In this document: in pieces, positions 10,623-20,100 of the stretch
Layout: each line of letters begins with the position of its first letter
Numbering within the stretch: the first letter of the stretch is position 1
Assembly (NCBI RefSeq): GCF_000219625.1
Contig: NC_018213.1
Coordinates: forward strand, 1,916,055-1,980,054
DNA: 64,000 nt
Source: Zymoseptoria tritici IPO323
Taxonomy: Eukaryota > Ascomycota > Dothideomycetes > Mycosphaerellales > Mycosphaerellaceae
Reading direction: 5' to 3'
Notes under the pieces: generated by a model
What the model saw: the letters and a program-made list of their open reading frames with translations, nothing else
Database searches by the model: none
What the model was told of the DNA's origin: nothing
Program-made: the position numbers and the translations under genes

Positions 10623-10687
10623 ACAGATAGCTTGGCAGCGCATGTACAGCTAACTTGGCAGGACACGCACAGCTAACTTGGCAGGAC
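10623..10687. repeat. Three-unit 23-bp tandem repeat
   Basis: Two copies of ACAGCTAACTTGGCAGGAC (10646-10664 and 10669-10687) are identical over 19 bases at a 23-base period. A third, diverged unit starts at 10623 (ACAGATAGCTTGGCAGCG). Fragments containing AGCAGGAC lie a little upstream (about 10565 and 10610), so the array was probably longer. Confidence 0.75.
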
Positions 10688-13451
10688 AACACAATCTTGT
10701 CTTCACGGGTAGTTTATCTGGAAGTCTTCATAGCCGTACATGTCACTCGTCAATCCTCTTCCCATCGACGAGTAGCCATGTCCCTGATACCTCCAGTACC
10801 CCACCATCGGAAAGAGCGATAACGATAACGCACCTCTAAAAGCGGTGAAACACATTCCATGAAATATAACACAAGGAATGAAAAGACGGCCCTACCACGA
10901 CCCTACAAGTATCCCTCGCACGTGCGAGACATCATTGTCCTCCCTCGTGAGTCGTGCCCCGATGGAGAGGTCCCGAGACAGCAGCACAGCAGTGACCCAA
11001 ACAGGGCAAGCTACGGCCCTTCGATGTTTCCTCCACCTTGTCCAATGCCGTGACAGGTCCTTGTCGAGCACGAGCACACATTCCTGTGTTTCGCGGTTGC
11101 GGAGAGTCGTGAAACAGGGCAGCGTGACTTCTGCTACTCTGCATGTACCGTCCTTCAGCACCGTCCGCAGATTCCCAGGCCGTTCTTCTTGACCTTGCTG
11201 AACATCGACCGCAAGGCAGGCCGCCGCTGGATGATGAGTTTCACTGCAGTGCCTTGCAGCGACCGCCAGCCGAGACTCAGGCCGTTCTGAGTTAGTAGTC
11301 ACGAGGTGACGATGTAGCCCAACCGCTTTGCACTATTGCCTGGATCTATCGAAACGAAGTATCAAAGTCCCTACACCACCATGAATTTGGGGTCAGTAGT
11401 GGCTGCTATTGACAGCGATGCCTTCTGCGCAATCTGCACACAGACCGACATGCTCGAGCCGCGACCCAATGCAGGCACCAAGCAGTAATCATCAGCCCAT
11501 GATCTCTGATCTCTTCAAAGCGGCATACCGCATGATCTACCACGCAGCCCGCATATAATGTCATCTGATTCATGGCCTTCACCAACCATGACCCAGCCTT
11601 ACCCGATCAGACAATAGCATGCTCTCAAAGCAGCAATTTGTAAAAGTCCGTGTCATCTCAGAGTTTCGCTCCAGACTCTCCGTCAACGCGACAGTCTACA
11701 GAGTCACGGAATCTCGATCTCAGCCTTGCCGAAGCATGCCATTTCGCAATTCCGCCCGCCGCCGACGTTGTTCATACCCAAACCGAAGCCAGAGTTTCCA
11801 ACGGCTCGCGAGTTATTCTTGACATAACCGCCCCTGACGTTGGTCCTGCCACGATCCGACACGCGGCTTTTGTTTTCGTCGTCGTCAATCAGCTCGATAC
11901 CCGACCGTTGGAAAGTCTGCTGATGTTCCCGTCCGTCTGATGTCAGAGTGAAGCGCAGTACGAAGCGGCAGAAGTGCCCTCTCACACGCGCGGGAAGAAC
12001 GCGTGGAGACGCGACTGAAAGTGCTGCCCTATGCCAAGTGTCTCCATGGCGCCTCATTTCGACAACGTGACTCTGCGCATCGGAACCGACGCAGCTGGCG
12101 GTGTTGTTCGACCCGCGAGCGTCATTGGGATTCAGCACGAGGTCTCGGACTTTGTGATCACGCCCGCCAATGTGAAGACTGGCTCCATGGTTGCGCGGCC
12201 TTTCGCTGACCGCCGCGTATGTGCGACGCGTTGTTGACAGCAAAAACCATGATCGCAGACCTTGGAGTGCGATTCCGGACATCCGCAAAGGACCGCGGGG
12301 ACCGCGCGAGCCGCGAGGTCTGGGGCGTGGCTCGGAACGCGATGGTTCTGCTCCCCGCCTCTTAGTACCAGCCTCCAGGCTTTGGGACCGGAAGTTTTCT
12401 TCCCAGGCAGTGTGGAGTAGGGCAGGGCAGGTGACTCGAGAAGGAATCGAAGAAGCGTGGTTGATGCTGGTGTGAAGACATGAGCGACAGGGATGATTGT
12501 GTGATCGGAGGCGTCCGTGTCAGTTGCGAAGCGAGAGCGGAGGACGGAGGAAGCAGGGATGAGAGCTGATGGAGCTTGAGCAGTGCACGACCGGACACGG
12601 CAGTCGGTGGTCGAGCAACTGAGGAAGGCATTGGCTTGTCTAGCATCAACCAGCGGTATGCACTCCGAAGAACGCCTTCAGCTCATCGTCCGGCGATGAA
12701 TACCGACCCGACAGCTAAAGATAAATTCTCCTCGAGTCTAGAACCACTCTCGAGTCACATCGCCTGCTCCAGCAGTCTCACACTGACATCCTTCAAACCG
12801 GCAGTACCGTCGGCTCCAATTCGTCCCTGTTTGGCAGTTTTATCGTTTCCATCGCCGGTGTTAGGCAATAAGCACACGACACGATCAGCGTGCGTTGCAA
12901 ACGGCTCAACGCGAAACGAGGGCGTTTGTTCATTGTGCTATTTTCGTTGGCACCGCTGCGAATGAACGGTAGAGGCGACGGATCCCTTCAGCGGTAGACG
13001 ACTAGAGGAATGCTGAAGACGACTTCATCGCGGCTGAGGAGCAGACTTGGAGCAGCATATGTCGGACATGCCGTCGTCGAGTGCTTTGTACTTTAAAGAT
13101 GCGATGTAGCTACGGAGTCAAGTTGGATATTGTCGCTCTTGATACTATACCGACTCGCTACGACCGACTTTACATGATGTGGGTTTTGTTCGCGGCGCTC
13201 TGCGTGTTCGCCGCTGGGCGACACGAGGGCGACTTGATCAGAGCCCACAGTTGGGGCAGACAGCACACCACAATGAGACAGTCACAGCACGAGAAGTTCT
13301 CAATAATCCGATATCCCATTCCAACTCGCGGCGCTATGTCACACAATGTCGCCAAGAAACCCAATGAGTACAGCATCAACAAGCAAAACAACACGCTAAA
13401 ATGCACAGAGTGTACACTTCACAGTCGGAATCCCAAACCGTTTCCTGCTCT

Positions 13452-14841
13452 CTACAAGAACTTCTTGGGTGTGCTGTTCTTTCTCCGCTTGTACACGACG
13501 TATGCAGCGGCGAGCACGACCTGAGTTCCAACGAGCAGCAAGGCCAACTTCCCCAAGCTAGGGGTATGGGTCTGAAGAGCTGAGAAGGGTTTCATGTCAG
13601 TCAAAAGTCGTTGTCTTCCCATCGATCGGACGGAACAACTCACCATGCTTCATCTGAGCCGGCATCACATCGAAGTGCATCATCTCTATCTGTTTGAACA
13701 GCTTCCCGAAGTGATCGTCGTCCAGAGACTTCGACACGAGAGCCATAGAAGCTTCGAGCTTGTCGACCTTTTCAGAGAGCTCCCTGATCTGACGAATCGT
13801 GTCAGGGGGCAGGCCTTTCATGTTCTTGACAGCATCGAGGACCTCGGTGTTCTTGGCCAGCGACTCCTTGTGTTGCGTCTCCGAGCTCTCGGCGAGGGTC
13901 TTGATCTCGCCGAAGACGTAGGCGATGTGATGAGACATGGCCTGCAATCGGTCGTGCAAGTCCGAGAATTGCTCAGTCTGAGACTTGAATTCCTTTGCTT
14001 CACGGTCTGGTATGAGCTCCACGATACCCGGAAAAGCGTCCATCTTGCGAGGAGTTGTTCCAGGTGTAGGTTTCTTATCTCCCGCCTGCGCGGGGGGATT
14101 CTTCATTTTTTGCTCGTGCTGGGAGAGCTTGGAGTTCACCAGGAACTTGTATATCTCGATCGAGTCGGGATTGCTCTCGCCCGTAGAGGCGGTAATTCCG
14201 AAGTGGTAGCCCTCGGGCAGTGCGACGGTAGCTGTCGAGAAACAAGTCTTGTCGTCGATCTTGACATCGAGACCGGACTGGCTCGAGCTGACTGTCAACT
14301 TGCTCGGCCTTCCCAGATTTCGGTAGTGATAATCGCAATGTCCAAATGCTAGCGACTCTAGTGCTGACTGGCCTCGATAATTCTGCGATCCGTCGTTCAG
14401 GAACCCACGAATCTTACCACCAGTGCCTCCGTACTGGTCTACGACCAATACCAGTCCGTCGAACTTCTCCACATTGTATACGCTGTGTGTCTCAACTTGA
14501 GTGGGATCTTTCGTGTACCATAGCTGCAGATTTCCAGATCCAACTTCTTGCCCTGATGCGCGGAATTCGAGGGTTGCGGTCCAGTCTGACGAGTGGGTTT
14601 TGGCATCTGACCATAGTGCACCTTTCGCATTGCCAGGATAAGGAGGCGTGAGTGTGATGCGATCGGAGAGGACTCTGATCTCGTGATTGACGGCCTGACT
14701 CTTGTAGCCGGGAATCTTTTTACCGTCAACAGCGAGAGGGTTCTTGTGGCCAAAGGAGAGGACGTCAATTGTGTCTTGAGCGGAAGCGAGTGTCGCAAGG
14801 AGTAGCGTTGACAATGACCTGAAGGAATGTCGTGGAGTCAT
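13452..14841 (-). CDS. L-type lectin cargo receptor (ERGIC-53/VIP36/Emp47 family)
   Basis: Two exons: 14841-13644 and 13579-13452 (minus strand), a 64-bp intron, 441 residues. A signal peptide covers about residues 1-20 (LLLATLASA). The luminal leguminous-lectin fold follows: GALWSDA, DWTATLEFRASG, GNLQLWYT, FDGLVLVVDQYGGTGG, FLNDGSQ and GHCDYHYRN. A helical stalk with repeated E/K heptads spans about 290-400. The second exon supplies one transmembrane helix (LALLLVGTQVVLAAAYVVY) and the short tail RRKNSTPKKFL. The donor GTGAGT and acceptor CTCAG restore the frame exactly. Family members cycle between ER and Golgi to carry glycoproteins. The tail KKFL resembles the ERGIC-53 KKFF signal. Without the second exon the protein would lack its anchor, which supports the splice. 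Confidence 0.92.
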
Positions 14842-15473
14842 TTTGGGTATGGTACGCCGCCTCGTTCGACAAATGTCTGTGCAAGTATGTACGTTCAAGA
14901 TGTCTATCGATCGACCTCTTCGATCGACGTTGTTTGTGGTTTGTCGATTTGCCAATTGATCTCGCGGCTTCTTTCAGCGCAATGCTTCAGATTCCAGGCC
15001 CCAGCAAATGCGCGCTCTTCAAGTGACCAAGATCGTGTGTATCACTGCTTGGCCCTGGCCAGCCAGCCTTTCAATGCAGTTGTAGCGATCCAGCCGACGA
15101 CAACGACAGAGATGGCGATTCGAACCTCGCGGAGAGCGTCGACGGTTGACGGGGAAAAAGTAATGTTATGATTATGCGCGATAGCTCCAGTATGCTGCGC
15201 TGCTAATGAGAATGCTTCCATGAGGGAAAGAAAGAGTGAAAGGTGTCCAAGACTATTATACTTCGTATGTCCTGGTCTGAGTGATCGGTCCCCTGTCTAT
15301 CAAAGAGATTCGGGAGCTGTTACCCCAGCTGGCAGCGACGGGATCGGCCCGCCCTTCGCAGCTTCACTTGGACTGATCATCGAGGAAACATCTCGACCAC
15401 CACAATACCACGACCGACTCCATCCACCTCATCCATCCCTCCCTTTCAATCCCTCGAGGCGAACGCAGTCACC
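14842..15473. other. Divergent promoter region, lectin / prohibitin-2
   Basis: About 630 bases between two head-to-head genes. C/T-rich tracts with many CCATCC and CCTCC repeats precede the PHB2 start, a common fungal 5' UTR composition. No coding potential is seen. Confidence 0.5.
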
Positions 15474-16649
15474 ATGTCGGCCGATCCGAAGCAGATGTGG
15501 GAGAACCTGCAAAAGAACCTGCAGCGCGCGCAGCAAGCAGGCGGGAGGTAAGAAGCGGCAACACAAGACAAGCTATGAGGATACAGTGGACTGAACAGTG
15601 ATGGATAGATTCGGCGGTGGAGGTGCTGGAGGTCCTGGCCCAAGAGGAGCACTCACAGGTATCGGCGGATTCCTACTACTTGGTGGCGGATTCTGGTTCT
15701 TCAACAATGCGCTTTTCAACGGTATGGATAATCACGGGCAAATGAGTCGCCTCCGACTTTGCTGACACATGAATGACAGTCGAGGGTGGTCACAGAGCGA
15801 TCAAGTACACAAGAATTGGAGGTATGTGACAATTTGGTTCAACTTGCAGGAGCACAAGTTGATGGAATGCATCAGGTGTCGGAAAGGAAATCTACAGCGA
15901 AGGAACACACATCAAGATCCCCTGGTTCGAGACACCCGTCGACTACGACGTGCGCGCGAAACCGCGCAACGTCGCCTCCCTCACCGGTACGAAGGATCTG
16001 CAGATGGTTAATATCACCTGCCGTGTCCTGTCCCGTCCACGGATAGACGCCCTCCCTCAGATCTACCGAACTCTTGGAACCGACTACGACGAGCGCGTGC
16101 TTCCCAGCATCGTGAACGAGGTGCTGAAGAGCGTCGTCGCACAGTTCAACGCCAGTCAACTCATCACACAGCGTGAGAATGTCTCGAGGTTGGTTAGGGA
16201 TAACCTGGTGAGACGCGCAGCGAGGTTTAACATCATGCTGGACGACGTCTCTCTTACTGTATGTTGCAAAGGACATGTTCCCGGATCACTCGCAATACTG
16301 ACCGATCACACAGCACCTCGCCTTCTCTCCCGAATTCACCGCCGCAGTCGAAGCCAAGCAAGTCGCACAGCAGGAAGCTCAGCGAGCAGCATTCGTCGTC
16401 GACAAGGCCCGCCAGGAGAAGCAAGCAACAGTCGTCCGCGCACAGGGTGAAGCCCGCTCAGCCGAGCTCATTGGTGACGCCATCAAGAAGTCCCGCTCTT
16501 ATGTCGATCTCCGCGAATTCGAGAACGCCCGCAACATCGCCGCAATCCTCGAGAAGAGCACAAACAAGGTCTACCTGGACACCGACGGTCTGGGCTTGAA
16601 CGTCACACAGACACATCGCGAGAAGGAGGAGGGCAGGAATCGGAAGTAG
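15474..16649 (+). CDS. PHB2: Prohibitin-2
   Basis: Five exons: 15474-15547, 15609-15721, 15780-15821, 15876-16258 and 16314-16649, giving 315 residues. The N-terminus has a Gly-rich segment and one membrane anchor ([15 protein letters not shown]). The SPFH/PHB domain includes [36 protein letters not shown] and [21 protein letters not shown]. The C-terminal coiled coil has [21 protein letters not shown] and [16 protein letters not shown]. All introns are 53-60 bp with GTRNGN donors. Prohibitin-2 pairs with prohibitin-1 in ring complexes of the mitochondrial inner membrane, where it acts in protein stability and cristae organisation. The TAG acceptor at 15607-15608 is chosen because the earlier AG would place a stop in frame. 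Confidence 0.95.
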
Positions 16650-17104
16650 TAGTTCGGAGGTTGCATGTGGCGAGGAGGAAAGGACAATGTCGGATCAAGG
16701 GATACGATGACCTGAGATGAACATGGGATGACAAAACTCCCTTCCTCGGAAGCATAGCGCGGACCAGGCAGGACTGGGCGCTCTGGCTGAAACCCTAAAT
16801 ATGTATATTTGAATGCACTCAACTTCTGACTGACTCATTCTCCGTCGGCACGATTTAAGTCCTGGATCATCTGGGAGGTAAGGTGGCTGCACAGGTGAAG
16901 TGACTGTTACTTGTAAAAGTTGTATTTCTGGGTATATGCCATTCGATCGGGTTTGCACCGTCGGTAAGATATAGTGCTTATCTTAAACGCCCCTGGCAAC
17001 AAGAGCATGATCCAAGGAGTGGTCGGGTATCGCAGAAAAGTCAAACACGCACATCAAGTTCCATGAACAAGACGAATCCGTCCCAAGCCTTCTTAAGAAG
17101 GTCC
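16650..17104. other. Convergent intergenic, PHB2 / LTE1
   Basis: 3' flanks of two convergent genes. No ORF or repeat of note is seen. Confidence 0.5.
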
Positions 17105-20100
17105 TCACGACTGCTCCAACGCCCTACTCCTCTGCGCAATCTCCTGGTCCGACAACGCCGCAATCCACAAACATCGACTCAACGCCTCCGTGTCCGGCGA
17201 GAAAGTATACCTCGAACTCGCCTCGGTAAGTCGCAACAAATTCTTCACAATCATCGCCGCGGTCTGATACCTCTCGAAATTAATGAGCGGTTCCTTCTCC
17301 GGCGCGGTAGAGTTGATGCGCGCAGACTTGAGCGCGTTGAACATCAAGTCGTGGGTGTACAGGCCGATGAAGGGGATGATTCCATTCCCCGGCATGGCGG
17401 TTTCCATTTCCGCGCGGAGGGATTGGAAGTTTCGTAACGGCCGGCAGAGCTGTTCGAGGTGTTCGAGCATTTGCTTCTCGCGCAGGGCGACGAGGGACCA
17501 GGTTTTCTTGAGCCGGGCGAGGTCGGAGGAGAGGAGGCCGAGGGTGATTTGATACAAAGAAGCGTAGTTGTGCAAGCGGTGGCAGTGGCTGGCGATATGG
17601 ATGTACTTGGTAATGGCACGGGCGCGTTCGGAGGGGAGTTCGGTGAGCACGACTTCAGAGACGCACCATTTGACGACGAGGTTGAAGCGCGCGATGACGA
17701 TGTCAATGCCGTTGGCGGTCTCGCGGTTGAGGTAGTCGACCCAGTTGCGGCAGGTGGGTGGGCTCTGTTGCCAGTTGAGACTGATGAGATCTTTCCAATC
17801 GACTTCGTCGAGGGCATCCTTTTCGATGATGGTGAGTTGTTCGGCGATGACTTCGGACTCGAACGCAAGGACGAAGGGCATGTGAGATGAGGTGTCTTCG
17901 ATGGTGGACTCGGGTGAGGTGCGGCCTCTTTGACGACTTTCGTTGCCGTCGCGGCGAGGGAATGGTTGGTTGGCGGCTTGCGCTTCGAGCTTTGGATGGC
18001 TGATCTTTGACTTCAAGATTCGTCGCTGTGGTTGGCGAGGAGTGATTCTCGGGAGAAGCTGTCTTCTGTCTGGAGACTCGTATCCGCCGCCACCAGCGGT
18101 CGACGGAGGCGTTTCGAAAGTATGGAGTGGCGGCGCCTCCAAGGGCTCCTCATGGCTTGTTTCGTTGAAGTAGAAGCTGCGCACCCCTGATTCGCTTGGA
18201 TCTGCGATCTCGGTCGAGATGTCGCTCAAAGTATCGTTCTCACTCAAGAGGAAGGATTCGGTTCCACCTTGTCCACGCCAGTTACTTGCTCTATAGCTTG
18301 AGTACCGCCCATTTGACATGTCGCCATCGACTGCGCTCGCGGGCTGTGACACTCGCGCGAATGACTCTGGCGTCGACGTGCCCGAGTAACCCTTTGAAGA
18401 GTATCGTCCGTTGTTCCTCCCCGGCACGGCCAACGCAGAGTTGGAGGATGACACTGAAGATGCGGTGAGGCGGTGCTCGCTCGTCGGACTGAGATGAACA
18501 GGGATCAGAGCCCGTGAGTATCTAGAGGGAGCCATGGAGCCTGACGGATGGAAGATGCTCGCGCCCTGAGTCTCGGTCATGGGGCTGGCGAAAGTGTCCA
18601 AAGCAGGCGTTGAGTTGTTGAAATTCTGAGTCGAATCAGTAAATCCTTGACTGGAGCCAGTGAATCCTGTGCTTGAGCCATTGAAACCATGGTTTCCGAA
18701 CTCCATGTTCACCTCAGATATGTCGACTTCCACAAGCCTTCCGTCTGGTAACTGCTTCAAGACTGGCAGCATTCGAACCTCTTTCAGTTCACCATTAGGC
18801 ATCTGTTGCAGAATCGGACGGCTCATATCACGCATGATAGTGGGGGTATGGCCGCGATCTTCCTCTCGTAGATCCGACGTGGATCCACCAGAGAAGTTGG
18901 TATACGACGGGCTAGGAATTTTGCCCTCAAGCTTGAGTAAAGTGTCCTCTATACCGCCGGTGGATTCTCGATCGGGCATGTTCTTCAGCCTCACAATTTC
19001 CGACTTGAACGAATCTCTCAGAATTGGCTGCGAGGAGTGGGTATGGAGGAGCGATACTGAGCTCTTCCGCTGGATGGCCACCAATGGCATCTTGTTGAGA
19101 CTACCATCGGTCTCGGCGAGCAAAGCTAGCGACGTAGTGATGGAGTGCGTGGTGGCAGAAAATGTCCCCGTGGAATGCGGGCGAGGCATAGACTCCAATT
19201 CGTGAACATTGTTGGCAGTCTTTAGATCGCCGCCTGCTGGTACGCGTCGTATCTGATTCGGAAGCTGGGGAACATATACACCCTTGGGAAGGACACCCGA
19301 GGAGGAACGCGGGCGGGAGTCATCCGAAGAGCGTCCAAGATTCTCAATAGCGCTCCATCTTCCGGTCCCGGTGAGCAGAGAGTGCATCCGCGAGTCCGCC
19401 GACTGCCAACGGGTGCCTTGATCACTGTGATGAGTTTCGTCACGTTTCCTCGACTCTCCGCTTGCCCCAAAGTTCCGGCGGTCCTGGAAGAGAGGTATCG
19501 GTGCCATGTTCGTAGACATTGAGCTCAGAGAAGTAAGAGCCTCGGGCTTCATGGGCGGCAATTCTGGAGCGCCCGTGGCGTCTACAATGACGATCGATCG
19601 GCTGCCTGTCGTTACATGACTGTTCAGTCGGCCGAAGTCCTTGGCATCATACGACTGCTCGGTGTCACGATCTTTATCCTGGTCAAGTTTCTGCGCCGTA
19701 CCTGGACGAGGTGTCCCAGGTGCCTCTGCTGGAGAATCCTCAGCCGTCCCTTCATCCTGCTCATCTTCGGATTTTGCCTCTGGCTTCGGCATAGGCTGTA
19801 GCTTTGAAAGGCGTACTTCTTCGCGTGCCTCTTTGTATGAGCTCTCGATCTTAGCCCCCAAAAGGTCTAAACGGGGCGGTCCACCGAGCTGTTGCCAATC
19901 CGGTTCCTGCTTGACCTCTCTGTGCGCACGATCAGAGCCTCTAGATCCGCCTCGTGATGTCGAAGAGCCGGCTGAGTGGAGAGTGCGAGACGGGGACCGG
20001 CTGGAGCTCCCACCTTTGCGGATGCTCAAAGCACGGCGAACTTCGCCCACGAACTTTTTGACGCCAATGTGATGATGCCTTTCCGTTCCGAGGTAGCCTT

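Larger units (their letters stand above)
8911..13451. other. 4.5-kb gene-poor region
   Basis: The first 300-400 bases are promoter and 5' leader of the minus-strand gene, including a (GC)n run near 8955. The rest holds only short, compositionally poor open frames on both strands (largest about 194 codons at 11704-12288, minus). It also has a CAGCGG-rich patch at about 9680-9740, MluI-box palindromes at 10089-10130 and a 23-bp tandem repeat at 10623-10687. No domain, signal peptide or transposon protein was recognised. It could hold a non-coding transcript or a very degenerate element. Confidence 0.5.

Noticed and set aside
11704..12288. A 194-codon minus-strand frame
   Set aside because: Irregular composition, no domain, no signal peptide and no supporting splice structure; similar-length frames occur by chance in GC-rich DNA.
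13081..13524. A 147-codon plus-strand frame
   Set aside because: Overlaps the lectin's last exon antisense and shows no domain.
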